Source: Bacillota bacterium
GTDB taxonomy: Bacteria > Bacillota > Clostridia > Christensenellales > CAG-138
Length of the DNA: 20,255 bases
NCBI GenBank assembly: GCA_023455425.1
Contig: JAEYCM010000004.1
Span: 1-20,255 of the forward strand
Direction: 5' to 3'
Part shown: one piece after another, positions 1-9,048 of the stretch
Numbering within the stretch: the first letter of the stretch is position 1
Layout of the letters: each line of letters opens with the position of its first letter
Notes under the pieces: model-generated
Databases searched by the model: none
The model's input: only the letters and a program-made list of their open reading frames with translations
What the model was told of the DNA's origin: nothing
Program-made: the position numbers and the translations under genes

Positions 1-388
1 TGATATTGGGCCGCGCCACCGGGCCGTATTTGTCGCTTGCGTACTTGCGCGCCGCCTTGATGGCGCACTCGTTCGCTTCCGCGCCCGAGTTGGAGAAGAA
101 CACCTTCTTCATCCCCGTCCGCTCGCATAGTACCTTGGCAAGCTCGGACTGCGGCTGGGTGTAATAATAGTTGGACACATGCTGCAGTTTATCCACCTGC
201 GCCTTTACCGCATCCGCCCATACATCGTCCGCAATGCCGAACGCGTTCACCGCAATGCCGCCGCCCAAATCAATGTAGCGCTTGCCCGCTTCGTCGTACA
301 GCTCCGCGCCCTTGCCGCTGATGAACGCGACGTCCTGCCTGCCGTATGTGCCCGCGATAAACGCCTGATCCAGTTCTTTGATGGTCAT
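1..388 (-). CDS. argD: Acetylornithine aminotransferase, N-terminal part (cut by window edge)
   Basis: PLP enzyme of the ornithine branch of arginine synthesis; it transfers an amino group from glutamate to N-acetylglutamate semialdehyde. About 129 codons are visible from ATG at 388. The start is preceded by AAGGAGG seven bases upstream. The N-terminus (MTIKELDQAFIAGTYGRQDV) continues into a block with DLGGGIAVNAFG, a YYTQPQSELAK segment and FFSNSGAEANECAIKAARKY, the conserved early part of acetylornithine and related class III aminotransferases. The PLP lysine lies beyond the window. It is the last visible gene of argC-argJ-argB-argD, separated from argB by 135 bases that contain a hairpin repeat. 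Ornithine or succinylornithine aminotransferases look similar, but the operon context favours ArgD. Confidence 0.93.
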   Translation of the reverse strand, partial: MTIKELDQAFIAGTYGRQDVAFISGKGAELYDEAGKRYIDLGGGIAVNAFGIADDVWADAVKAQVDKLQHVSNYYYTQPQSELAKVLCERTGMKKVFFSNSGAEANECAIKAARKYASDKYGPVARPNI

Positions 389-415
389 TGTGCCGCCTCC
401 TTTATCGAGAAAGGT

Positions 416-520
416 ACGTTGAGGGCTCTGCCCTCAAACTCCCGCATAAGGGACGTGACGTCCCTTATGTATCCCGCTTTCTTTTGCTTCTTTATCTTTC
501 GTGGAAAGAAAAGAAGCGTA
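416..520 (+). repeat. Three-hairpin intergenic repeat, copy 1 (argB/argD gap)
   Basis: Three consecutive inverted repeats fill the gap. The first is TTGAGGGC-TCT-GCCCTCAA (419-437). The second is CATAAGGGACGT and its complement around a single G (445-469). The third is a pyrimidine/purine stem closing a GTG loop (487-516, one bulged base). The same plan, linker sequence and loop sequences recur at 2635-2740 on the opposite strand, while the stems themselves differ with compensating changes. No ORF makes sense here. It looks like a dispersed palindromic repeat of REP or miniature-element type lying inside the transcribed arginine operon. Confidence 0.8.
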
Positions 521-523
521 ACT

Positions 524-1378
524 CTACTTGAACATCGTACCCACGCCTTCATCCGTCAGGACCTCGATGAGGATGGAATGCGGCACGCGTCCGTCGATGA
601 TGAACACCTTCTTGACCCCGCGCCGGATCGCGTCGATACAGCAATCCACCTTGGGGATCATGCCGCCGGAGATCACGCCCTCCCGCACAAGCTGCGGCGC
701 TTCGCTTACGGGGATTTCGGAGATGAGCGTGCTGGGGTCGTTCATATCCCGGAGGATACCATGCGTATCCGTCATGGAGATAAAGCTTTCCGCCTTCAGG
801 CATCCCGCGATACGGGCCGCCGCGGTATCCGCGTTGATGTTGTAAGTATTGCCCTTGTCGTCGCACCCAACGGTGGAGATGACGGGGATATACCCTTTTT
901 CCAGCAGATCGTGGATGGGCTGGGTATTGACGCTGACGATCTCGCCCACATATCCGAGTGTTTCATCAAATGGTTTGGCGTTTAAAATGCGGCAGTCCAT
1001 GCCCGAAAGGCCGATTGCCTTCCCGCCGATGCTGTCGATAAGCGCCACCAGGTCCTTGTTGATTTTGCCCGCGAGCACCATCTGCACGATTTCCGCCGTT
1101 TCCTTGTCCGTCACGCGGAGGCCGCCCACAAACTCGCTTTTCTTGCCCACGCGCTTGAGCATGTCGGAAATCTCCGGCCCGCCGCCGTGGATCAATACCA
1201 CCTTGATGCCGATAAGGGAAAGGAGCACGATATCGCCCATCACGGCTTTTTTCAGCTCTTCGCTGACCATGGCGTTGCCGCCGTATTTGACGACGATGAT
1301 CTTGTTGTTGTATTTCTGGATATAGGGCAGCGCCTGGATGAGCACCTCTGCCCGCTGGGCGTTTGTAATGTCCTTCAT
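524..1378 (-). CDS. argB: Acetylglutamate kinase
   Basis: Phosphorylates N-acetylglutamate with ATP, the second step of arginine synthesis; cytosolic amino-acid-kinase fold. The chosen start gives 284 residues (MKDITNAQRAEVLIQALPYI) and follows an AGGTTAAGG ribosome site; the open frame runs 25 codons further upstream without a better site. Visible family motifs are VVKYGGNAM near the N-terminus, LIHGGGPEI (substrate and phosphate binding) and NINADTAAARIAG. An N-terminal helix ahead of VVKYGG and the C-terminal IIDGRVPHSILIEVLTDEG segment are features of arginine-inhibited kinases. I therefore infer feedback inhibition by arginine. It starts 17 bases after the argJ stop, consistent with one transcript. 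Confidence 0.95.
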   Translation of the reverse strand: MKDITNAQRAEVLIQALPYIQKYNNKIIVVKYGGNAMVSEELKKAVMGDIVLLSLIGIKVVLIHGGGPEISDMLKRVGKKSEFVGGLRVTDKETAEIVQMVLAGKINKDLVALIDSIGGKAIGLSGMDCRILNAKPFDETLGYVGEIVSVNTQPIHDLLEKGYIPVISTVGCDDKGNTYNINADTAAARIAGCLKAESFISMTDTHGILRDMNDPSTLISEIPVSEAPQLVREGVISGGMIPKVDCCIDAIRRGVKKVFIIDGRVPHSILIEVLTDEGVGTMFK

Positions 1379-1395
1379 CGCCTTAACCTGCTCTC

Positions 1396-2610
<1,215 letters not shown>

Positions 2611-2634
2611 GATTTTCTCCTTATGGTCAAAGGA

Positions 2635-2740
2635 TACGTTTCTTTTCTTTCCACGAAAGAAAAGAAACAAAAGAAAGCGGATGGGGATTCCCAAGGGATA
2701 TGGCCCTTGGGCGGAGTTTGGAGGCAGAGCCTCCAGCGTG
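2635..2740 (-). repeat. Three-hairpin intergenic repeat, copy 2 (argC/argJ gap)
   Basis: Read on the minus strand this matches copy 1 in order. First comes TGGAGGC-TCT-GCCTCCA (2719-2735). Next is CCCAAGGG and its complement (2690-2711). Last is a perfect 13-bp TTTCTTTTCTTTC stem with a GTG loop (2639-2667). Linkers such as CAAACTCC and CGCTTTCTTTTG are shared with copy 1, but the stems of the first two hairpins differ on both arms together. It occupies most of the 135-base gap between argC and argJ. Confidence 0.8.
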
Positions 2741-2745
2741 CCCGT

Positions 2746-3681
2746 TTATAACGTTAACCCTTCGGTTTCTTCCCGCCCCAGCATCAGGTTCATGCACTGG
2801 ATGGCGGCGCCCGAAGCGCCTTTGCCTAAGTTATCGTAGCGGGCCAGCAGCGTCATGCGCTCCGCGTTTCCCGCTACCATCAGTTCCATGCTGTCTTTGC
2901 CTGCAAGGGCGTTGGCGGAAAGCATTTGATTTTCCGCTGCATAGGGGAGAACGCTTACCAGCTTGCTGCCCTCATAGTGTTGTGCGTAAATCTCGCGGAG
3001 TTCCTCCGGCCGCAGCCGCTTCTCCAGCATAGTTTGGTGCAGGGGTACGTTCACCAGCATGCCCGCATAAAAATCCGCAACCACGGGGGTGAATACCGGC
3101 GGGGAGGCCGTGCCCGCATAGTGTTGCATTTCAGGCAGGTGCTTGTGCGCCTGCAGGGTGGCGTATGATCTGGGTGCGCTAAAAGCGCTATCCCGCGCCG
3201 TGTCTTCATATTCCGCAATCATCTTCTTGCCGCCGCCGCTGTAGCCCGTGAGGGAGAAACAGCTAAGCGGGGCTCCGGGGGAAAGCACGCCCGCTGTGAT
3301 GAACGGATGGACGAGCGCAATAAACCCGCTCGCGTGGCAGCCCGGCACGGCTATGCGGGAACCGCAGATGACGCCCGCCCGGTGGGAAAGCGAAAGTTCC
3401 GGAAATCCATAACGCCAGCCATTTGCCGTCCGGTGGGCGGTGGAAGCGTCTATAATGCGCACGCAGCTTCCTTGTGCAAGCGCCGCGGATTCGCGCGCCG
3501 CGTCGTCGGGCAGGCATAAAAATGCAAGATCGGCCTCATGGAGAAGTTCTTGGCGCGCCTTAGGCTCCTTGCGTTGCGCTTCGTCCAGGGTGAGGAGCGA
3601 AATGCCGTCGAGCGTGCTCAGCCGCTCATAAATACGCAGGCCCGTCGTGCCTTCTTTGCCGTCGATGAACACCCGGTACAT
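2746..3681 (-). CDS. argC: N-acetyl-gamma-glutamyl-phosphate reductase (short type)
   Basis: NADPH-dependent reduction of N-acetylglutamyl phosphate to the semialdehyde, the third step of arginine synthesis. It has 311 residues, the length of the shorter ArgC class, against about 340 for the other class. MYRVFIDGKEGTTGLRIYER carries the dinucleotide-binding start. AVPGCHASGF holds the catalytic Cys115, and LTGYSGGGKKMI is a family motif. ATG 3681 follows GGAGG at good spacing. It is the first gene of the arginine operon, about 25 bases from the predicted transcript start, so there is no room for a leader attenuator. Confidence 0.95.
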   Translation of the reverse strand: MYRVFIDGKEGTTGLRIYERLSTLDGISLLTLDEAQRKEPKARQELLHEADLAFLCLPDDAARESAALAQGSCVRIIDASTAHRTANGWRYGFPELSLSHRAGVICGSRIAVPGCHASGFIALVHPFITAGVLSPGAPLSCFSLTGYSGGGKKMIAEYEDTARDSAFSAPRSYATLQAHKHLPEMQHYAGTASPPVFTPVVADFYAGMLVNVPLHQTMLEKRLRPEELREIYAQHYEGSKLVSVLPYAAENQMLSANALAGKDSMELMVAGNAERMTLLARYDNLGKGASGAAIQCMNLMLGREETEGLTL

Positions 3682-3698
3682 GCGCGTCCTCCTTTGCC

Positions 3699-3763
3699 TG
3701 AATATTACTCATAATTATACATTCAAAAGCCTGAATGTCAACAATATTTTGAATAATTATTTA
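3699..3763. promoter_or_regulatory. Candidate ArgR (ARG box) operator region
   Basis: TGAAT/ATTCA half-sites occur at 3699-3703, 3721-3725, 3732-3736 and 3750-3754. The last continues as TGAATAATTATTTA, one mismatch from an ARG-box palindrome with a four-base centre. Two half-sites, ATTCA and TGAAT, lie inverted within and beside the spacer of the argC promoter, so a bound ArgR would block RNA polymerase. ArgR control of arg operons is standard in Firmicutes; its use here is inferred from these sites only. Confidence 0.55.
3714..3741 (-). promoter_or_regulatory. Promoter of the arginine operon
   Basis: On the minus strand a perfect TTGACA (3741-3736) and a perfect TATAAT (3719-3714) are separated by 16 bases. 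The transcript would start near 3707, leaving a short 5' leader before argC. The element lies between the nitroreductase terminator and argC. Confidence 0.85.
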
Positions 3764-3800
3764 TTATTTCGGTATTTTATGCATCGTCATGATTAGGTAA

Positions 3801-3826
3801 ACAAAAAGGCCCGGAAAATCCGGGCC
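3801..3826 (-). terminator. Intrinsic terminator after the nitroreductase gene
   Basis: Minus-strand GGCCCGGA-TTT-TCCGGGCC stem of 8 bp followed by TTTTTGTTT. It starts a few bases after the stop codon at 3833 and separates that gene from the argC promoter. Confidence 0.88.
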
Positions 3827-3832
3827 CTGAAG

Positions 3833-4561
3833 TTACGTCTGAAATTGTTTCAAATATTCCGCTACGGAACGTGTCATCTCTTTGGCAAAATCGGAATTGT
3901 ACTTGCGGGCGCAGAACGCGTTGATCCATTCCCCAAATTCCTGATTTCCGGAATGCTTTTTGAACATTTCCGGGAATGCGGCGGGGTCCGTGCGGCGGTA
4001 GGCGTTTTCGTGGACGATATCCTGTAACGCGCAGCGCTCGGGTTTTTTGCGCGCCTTCTGCTGCGGGGTCGGGCAGCCGAATACCAGCATGGCGGCGGGG
4101 AAGACGTACGGGGGCAGGGAAAGTAATTCCCGGTGTTCCTCGCAACGCTCCATGATATCCCCGATGTAACACGAGCCGATGCCGAAGCTTTCCGCGGCGG
4201 TCACCGCGTTTTGTGCGGCAATGCAGCAGTCGGACACGGCAAGCAGCAAATCCCCCACGCCGGGCAGGCGCGGGCTGCAGGAAAACGCCTTGTACGCGTC
4301 GTACCATTTCTGGCAGTCCGCAAGGAATATGAGCACCATCGGCGCTTTTGCGATAAACGGCTGATTGTCGCAGGTAACGGCAAGACGGCCCTTGATGGCC
4401 TGGTCCGTAATATCAAGTATGGTATAGAGCTGCTGGTTCCCAGCGCTTGGCGCTGCCATGGCGGCCAGCAGAATCTCCCGCTTGACGGAGGAAGGGATTT
4501 CCCTGTCCTCAAACACGCGGACAGACTTGCGGTTATGCAGGCTTTTGAGAATATCGTTCAT
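3833..4561 (-). CDS. Nitroreductase-family FMN oxidoreductase
   Basis: Flavin enzyme of the nitroreductase superfamily, probably reducing nitro compounds, quinones or flavin with NAD(P)H; the natural substrate is unknown. It has 242 residues, close to the NfsA-like size. The N-terminal LHNRKSVRVFEDREIP and AAPSAGNQQLY are the usual FMN phosphate-binding and dimer segments, and ESFGIGSCYIGDI is the central motif. No signal peptide is evident. ATG 4561 follows AGGAG with seven bases between. It is transcribed alone, with its own promoter and terminator, divergent from the aminotransferase gene. Assignment to the family is firm; the role is not. Confidence 0.88.
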   Translation of the reverse strand: MNDILKSLHNRKSVRVFEDREIPSSVKREILLAAMAAPSAGNQQLYTILDITDQAIKGRLAVTCDNQPFIAKAPMVLIFLADCQKWYDAYKAFSCSPRLPGVGDLLLAVSDCCIAAQNAVTAAESFGIGSCYIGDIMERCEEHRELLSLPPYVFPAAMLVFGCPTPQQKARKKPERCALQDIVHENAYRRTDPAAFPEMFKKHSGNQEFGEWINAFCARKYNSDFAKEMTRSVAEYLKQFQT

Positions 4562-4595
4562 GCATGCTCCTGCGGTTAACTGACTTCAAGGGATT

Positions 4596-4624
4596 ATTAT
4601 ACGGGCTCTTTTGCGAAAAGGCAA
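4596..4624 (-). promoter_or_regulatory. Promoter of the nitroreductase gene
   Basis: Minus strand TTGCCT (4624-4619), 17-base spacer, perfect TATAAT (4601-4596), about 35 bases ahead of the ATG at 4561. Confidence 0.65.
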
Positions 4625-4644
4625 GCCTCCGTATATGTTTTTTA

Positions 4645-4673
4645 TTGACAATATGGAATGGAACCGATACAAT
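4645..4673 (+). promoter_or_regulatory. Promoter of the aminotransferase gene
   Basis: Perfect TTGACA (4645-4650), 17-base spacer, TACAAT (4668-4673). The transcript would start near 4680, about 40 bases before the chosen start codon. It is back-to-back with the nitroreductase promoter. Confidence 0.8.
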
Positions 4674-4718
4674 ACCATAAAATCATATATATAAAATATG
4701 AAAAGCAAGGAAGCGTAT

Positions 4719-5900
4719 ATGCCTGCTTTGAGCAAAAAGACCGAACAGTTTACGGATTCCGTCATTCGTCGGATGACGCGCATCGCAAACCTGCACCAGG
4801 CCGTGAACCTTTCGCAGGGCTTTCCGGATTTTGATCCGCCCCAGGCGTTAAAAAACGCGCTGAGGGAAACGGCGGCGGGTTCCATTCACCAGTACGCTGT
4901 GACATGGGGCGCGCAGGATTTCCGGGAAGCGCTTGCCAACAAGCAGCGGCGCTTCATGGGCATCCCTATCGACCCCGAGACGGATATCGTCGTGACCTGC
5001 GGCAGTACGGAAGCCATGATGGTGGCCGTCATGACCGTGTGCGATCCGGGAGACCGCGTCGTCGTATTTTCGCCGTTTTATGAAAACTATGCGGCGGACG
5101 CCATTCTGACGGGCGCAGTGCCAGTATACATCCCGCTTCGCCCGCCCGCGTTCACGTTTGACGCGGCGGAACTGGAGAAAGCGTTCCGCCGCGAGCGCCC
5201 CAAGGCGATCATCGTCTGCAACCCCGCAAACCCTACCGGCAAGGTGTTTACGCGCGAAGAATTGCTTACAATCGGCAGGCTGGCGGAAACATACGATGCG
5301 TTTGTAATTACGGATGAGGTATACGAGCATATCGTCTACGCGCCCAATGTGCATACGTATGTTGCGTCCCTGCCCGGCATGCGGGAACGGACCATATCCT
5401 GCAGCTCGCTCTCTAAGACCTATTCCATCACCGGCTGGCGGCTGGGGTACTTGATCGCACCGCGCCATGTGACGGAGGCGGCCAGAAAAGTGCATGATTT
5501 TCTGACGGTGGGCGCGGCTTCTACCCTGCAGGCGGCGGCGGTCACGGCGCTCAACTTTGACGATGCGTATTACGCGGAGTTGCTGCGGGAATATACCGTA
5601 CGAAAGGCGCATTTTCTCAACGGCCTGCAGTCGCTCGGATTTTCCTATACCGATCCGCAGGGCGCATACTATGTCATGGTAGATATCTCCGCTTACGCCT
5701 GCGACAGTGATCTGGAGTTCTGCGAGTGGATGGCGCGTGAAATCAAAGTCGCCGCTGTTCCCGGCTCCAGCTTCTTCCGCGAGAACGTGAAAAGCTTTGT
5801 CCGGTTCCACTTTGCAAAGGAACTGTCAACGCTTGACGCCGCGCTAGGCAGGCTCGCGGACCTGCCCCAGAAGGCAAGGGCGCAGTACGGGCTAAGATAA
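4719..5900 (+). CDS. Class I PLP-dependent aminotransferase (methionine/kynurenine/aromatic-like)
   Basis: Fold-type I aminotransferase that moves an amino group between an amino acid and a 2-oxo acid. The frame opens at an ATG at 4698, but only the ATG at 4719 (MPALSKK) has a ribosome site (AAGGAAG), giving 393 residues. NLSQGFPDFDPP is typical of the YbdL, kynurenine and methionine aminotransferase group. CNPANPTGKVF and ITDEVYEHIVY contain the cofactor-contacting Asn, Asp and Tyr. SSLSKTYSITGWRLGY has the PLP lysine (residue 233 from this start), and a C-terminal FVRFHFAK carries the carboxylate-binding Arg. The substrate cannot be settled from sequence. It lies next to the methionine operon but is transcribed toward it, so the link is only suggestive. 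Confidence 0.88.
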   Translation: MPALSKKTEQFTDSVIRRMTRIANLHQAVNLSQGFPDFDPPQALKNALRETAAGSIHQYAVTWGAQDFREALANKQRRFMGIPIDPETDIVVTCGSTEAMMVAVMTVCDPGDRVVVFSPFYENYAADAILTGAVPVYIPLRPPAFTFDAAELEKAFRRERPKAIIVCNPANPTGKVFTREELLTIGRLAETYDAFVITDEVYEHIVYAPNVHTYVASLPGMRERTISCSSLSKTYSITGWRLGYLIAPRHVTEAARKVHDFLTVGAASTLQAAAVTALNFDDAYYAELLREYTVRKAHFLNGLQSLGFSYTDPQGAYYVMVDISAYACDSDLEFCEWMAREIKVAAVPGSSFFRENVKSFVRFHFAKELSTLDAALGRLADLPQKARAQYGLR

Positions 5901-5933
5901 AAAAGGGGGAACCCCTCAAACGAAGCGTGGCAA

Positions 5934-5962
5934 CAAAAAAAGCAGCTTTCGCTGCTTTTTTG
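5934..5962. terminator. Bidirectional intrinsic terminator between the aminotransferase gene and metH
   Basis: Symmetric stem AAAAAAGCAGC-TTTC-GCTGCTTTTTT. It gives a GC-core hairpin with a T-run on both strands and serves the two convergent genes. Confidence 0.88.
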
Positions 5963-5974
5963 TGCATCATGCAA

Positions 5975-8401
5975 TCACTGCTTTCCTGCACTGTAAATCT
6001 CCTGCGCGTACCGGACGGAGGCCATGGCGTCCCGCCCGTAAAAGTCCGCGCCGATCTTCTTCGCGTAATCCGCCGTCAGCACGGCACCGCCTACCATAAT
6101 GCGGCAATGGGGCGCGGATTCATGTAGCATGGCGATGGTCTTGGCCATGCTGGCAACTGTAGTGGTCATGAGCGCGGAAAGCCCGATGAGCCGGGTGTGG
6201 TGCGAAAGGGCCGCTTCCACAACGGTTTCGGGCGGCACGTCTTTTCCAAGGTCCACCACCTGGAAGCGATAGTTTTCCAAGAGTGCCTTCACGATGTTTT
6301 TGCCGATGTCGTGCACATCCCCGTGTACGGTTGCAAGCACCACGCAGCCTAACGTCTTGCTCGCGTCCGCGCCCATGTGCGCGCGCAGCACCTCAAAGGC
6401 GGCCTTGGCGGCTTCCGCGCTCATCAAAAGCTGGGGCAGGAACATCGTTCCTTTTTCAAAAGCAGCCCCGACATCATTGAGAGCGGGAACAAGGCTTTGA
6501 TCGATCACGGCAAGCGGCGGGTACTTTTGTACCTCCGCAAGCGCAAGCAGATTTGCCTGCTGCTTGAGCCCCTGCTTCACGGCCTGTTCCAGCGTTATGT
6601 CGCCCTGCGGGGCGGGGGCAGAACCCGGTGGCGGGGGAGCAACGGGCGTATCGGAAGGGGGCGGCGGGTTCTGCCCGGCGTATTGGTCAATAAACGCCTC
6701 GCACTGGGCGTCGTTGCCCAAAAGCGCCTGCACGCTGCGGTACGCATCCATCATGGAGGGAAGCAGGGGATTGAGGATGGCGGCGTCAAGCCCCGCGCCC
6801 ATGGCGAGCGCGAAGAAATTGGCGTTCAACAGATCGCGTCTTGGAAGCCCAAAGGAAACGTTGGATATCCCAAGCGAGGTTTTCACGCCAAGCTCCCGTT
6901 TGACGCGGGAGAGCGCGCCGAGCGTAATATTCGCGTTGTCTCCGCCGGCGCTGACCGTCATGGTCAGCGTATCCACAATGATGTCTTTTTTTTCGATGCC
7001 GTAGGTCGCGGCAGTTTCAACGATGCGCCGCGCAATATCCACGCGGCCCTGCGCCGTTTCCGGGATACCGGCTTCATCAAGGGTGAGCGCCACCACAAGT
7101 CCGCCGTATTTTGCAACAAGCGGGAACACGGCGCGCATGCTCTCCTCTTTACCGTTGACGGAATTGACCATGGGTTTGCCGTTGTAAAGGCGCATCGCAA
7201 GCGGCAGCGCCTTTGGGTCGGCAGTGTCAAGCTGCAAGGGCAGGTTTGTGATGCTCTGCAGCTCCGTCGTCATGCGGGCAAGCATCGCAATTTCATCAAT
7301 ATCGGGAAGTCCTGCGTTCACATCCAGAATATCAGCCCCTGCGGACTGCTGGTTTAACCCTTCGCGCAGGATATAGTCCATATCCCCTTCACGGAGCGCC
7401 TGCTTCAGGCGTGCCTTGCCGGTGGGGTTGATGCGCTCGCCAATAAGCACGGTGCGCTTTGTAAAATACACCGCGCGGGAATAGCTGGAGACTACCGTAT
7501 GGTCTTTTTTTGTGACGGGCAGCGGCGTAATCTCGCGGCAGCGGGAAACGAGCGCTTTGATATGCGCGGGCGTTGTGCCGCAGCAGCCGCCCAAAAGATG
7601 CGCGCCACCCTCTGCTGCCTGCACCATTAACTCCGCAAATTCCTCCGGCCCCACGTCAAACACCGTGACGCCGTTTTCCTCGCGCGGAAGCCCTGCGTTG
7701 GGGTTGAGGATGATGGGCAAGGAGCTGATTTTTTTCAACTCCTCTAAAAACGGCAGCATCTGCACGGGGCCAAGGCCGCAGTTCAACCCAAGCGCGTCCA
7801 CCCGCAGGCCTTCAAGAAGCGCTACCACGCTGTGGATGTCCCCGCCTGTCAACAGCTTGCCGTTTAAATCCAGCGCGACGGTGGCGCATACGGGCAGATC
7901 GCAGCTTTCCTTGGCGGCAAGCACGGCGGCCTTTAGCTCGTACGTGTCGGACATGGTTTCGATGAGCACAAGGTCGGCCCCGGTTTCCGCCCCTGCCTTG
8001 ATGGATTGGGCGAACATCGAGATCGCGTCCTCAAACCCAAGGTCGCCGAGCGGCTGTAAGAGCTTCCCCGTGGGGCCTACGTCAAACCCCACGTATTTTT
8101 TCTGCGTGCCGGAGTCGGCGGCGATTGCTTCTTTTGCGCGCGCTACCGCGGCGCGGGCCACATCCTCCGGCGTATATCCGGTACCCGCAAGCTTCTTTGC
8201 GTTGTTGCCAAACGTATTGGTGAGTATGATGTTGCAGCCCGCCGCAAGATATTGCGCGTGGATATCGCGTACCTCTTCCGGATGCGTCATGCTCCAGACG
8301 TCGGGCACCTCGCCCGGCCCCAAGCCCGCAGATTGCAGCATGGTACCCATCGCGCCGTCAAAAAACAGCAGTTCCTTGCCTAAAACATCCCGAAATCCCA
8401 T
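5975..8401 (-). CDS. metH: Cobalamin-dependent methionine synthase without reactivation domain
   Basis: Transfers the methyl group of 5-methyltetrahydrofolate through cobalamin to homocysteine. From ATG 8401 (AGGAG five bases upstream) it has 808 residues; a GTG two codons earlier overlaps the ribosome site and is less likely. The homocysteine/zinc domain (about 1-290) has the three zinc cysteines, C208 (GLNCGLGP) and C273/C274 (GGCCGTTP). The pterin-binding domain (about 300-570) has ERINPTGKARLKQALREGD and ADILDVNAGLPDIDE. An unusual proline-rich linker with two PPPP runs follows at 579-598. The B12 domain has the DVHDIG motif with the cobalt-ligand His697. The AdoMet-binding reactivation domain is absent and is supplied by the gene just upstream. 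Confidence 0.97.
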   Translation of the reverse strand: MGFRDVLGKELLFFDGAMGTMLQSAGLGPGEVPDVWSMTHPEEVRDIHAQYLAAGCNIILTNTFGNNAKKLAGTGYTPEDVARAAVARAKEAIAADSGTQKKYVGFDVGPTGKLLQPLGDLGFEDAISMFAQSIKAGAETGADLVLIETMSDTYELKAAVLAAKESCDLPVCATVALDLNGKLLTGGDIHSVVALLEGLRVDALGLNCGLGPVQMLPFLEELKKISSLPIILNPNAGLPREENGVTVFDVGPEEFAELMVQAAEGGAHLLGGCCGTTPAHIKALVSRCREITPLPVTKKDHTVVSSYSRAVYFTKRTVLIGERINPTGKARLKQALREGDMDYILREGLNQQSAGADILDVNAGLPDIDEIAMLARMTTELQSITNLPLQLDTADPKALPLAMRLYNGKPMVNSVNGKEESMRAVFPLVAKYGGLVVALTLDEAGIPETAQGRVDIARRIVETAATYGIEKKDIIVDTLTMTVSAGGDNANITLGALSRVKRELGVKTSLGISNVSFGLPRRDLLNANFFALAMGAGLDAAILNPLLPSMMDAYRSVQALLGNDAQCEAFIDQYAGQNPPPPSDTPVAPPPPGSAPAPQGDITLEQAVKQGLKQQANLLALAEVQKYPPLAVIDQSLVPALNDVGAAFEKGTMFLPQLLMSAEAAKAAFEVLRAHMGADASKTLGCVVLATVHGDVHDIGKNIVKALLENYRFQVVDLGKDVPPETVVEAALSHHTRLIGLSALMTTTVASMAKTIAMLHESAPHCRIMVGGAVLTADYAKKIGADFYGRDAMASVRYAQEIYSAGKQ

Positions 8402-8403
8402 GG

Positions 8404-9045
8404 TCACTCCTTTTTATATGCGCAGAGCGTAAGATTGCAGGCGGAGCAATCGTGTGTCGCAATCCGCCGTTCGCCCGGCTTGATGCCCATCACCGCCGTG
8501 ATGGATTTGGTGGGCGTGAGCATATTCGTCTCCGTGCAGGAAAGTCCGATCTTTTTTGGCGCGTCGAGGATACGCAGAATATCGGGCTGGCAATCCAGTG
8601 ATAAGTCGCCGTAGCCCGGGGAAAACCGCGGGCGCAGCATGAGCTTGCAGTCAAGACGATCTTCCAGCGCCGCCTGCGCCTCGTCGCAATAACTTTCCAA
8701 AAGCGCCGCGGCGCAGGCCTGCAGCACCACCGCCGCGGGGAGATCGGTCCTAGTATACGTCTGCATCAGCCTGTCCACCCCGGCCCCCAGGGTTGCCGCG
8801 AACAAGTACGCCTCCTTACATCCAATCAGATGCCTTGTGAGCCCGCGGCTTTGTAACCGCAGCGGCCCGAGCGCGATCTGCTCGCCTTCCGTGCGCACGT
8901 TTACCCGGAGATGGACGCATAAAAAGCGTGCGGCATTCTGCAGCGCCGGAATGCAGGCGTTTAATACGCTTTCCGTCTGTTCGTCGGGCTGCTGGCCCCG
9001 TTTATACCCCAGGTACCGGAGCGCTTCTTGGCGATCCACGTTCAT
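8404..9045 (-). CDS. Stand-alone methionine synthase reactivation-domain protein
   Basis: 213 residues matching the C-terminal AdoMet-binding reactivation domain of long MetH, here as its own protein. Its expected job is to remethylate oxidised cob(II)alamin on MetH using AdoMet and an electron donor. LRPRFSPGYGDLSL corresponds to the AdoMet-binding loop (RxxPGY), and NMLTPTKSITAVMGI is the usual second motif. The C-terminus has a small Cys cluster (CSACNLTLCAYKKE) that is not part of the E. coli domain and may be a metal or redox site. ATG 9045 has GGGG in the end of metF as ribosome site. It begins 3 bases after metF stops, and its own stop lies 2 bases before metH starts, so the genes look translationally coupled. 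Confidence 0.92.
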   Translation of the reverse strand: MNVDRQEALRYLGYKRGQQPDEQTESVLNACIPALQNAARFLCVHLRVNVRTEGEQIALGPLRLQSRGLTRHLIGCKEAYLFAATLGAGVDRLMQTYTRTDLPAAVVLQACAAALLESYCDEAQAALEDRLDCKLMLRPRFSPGYGDLSLDCQPDILRILDAPKKIGLSCTETNMLTPTKSITAVMGIKPGERRIATHDCSACNLTLCAYKKE

Positions 9046-9048
9046 AGA

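Noticed and set aside
2611..2694. 28-residue N-terminal extension of ArgJ
   Set aside because: It only translates the pyrimidine/purine hairpin of the intergenic repeat, and the ATG at 2610 has the good ribosome site.
4698..4718. Earlier ATG of the aminotransferase
   Set aside because: There is no ribosome site before 4698, while AAGGAAG stands ahead of the ATG at 4719.
4848..5810. 320-codon open frame opposite the aminotransferase gene
   Set aside because: Shadow of a GC-rich gene in the antisense strand; composition and motifs belong to the sense-strand aminotransferase.
6377..7357. 326-codon open frame opposite metH
   Set aside because: Antisense shadow of metH; basic, low-complexity translation with no recognisable domain and no ribosome site.
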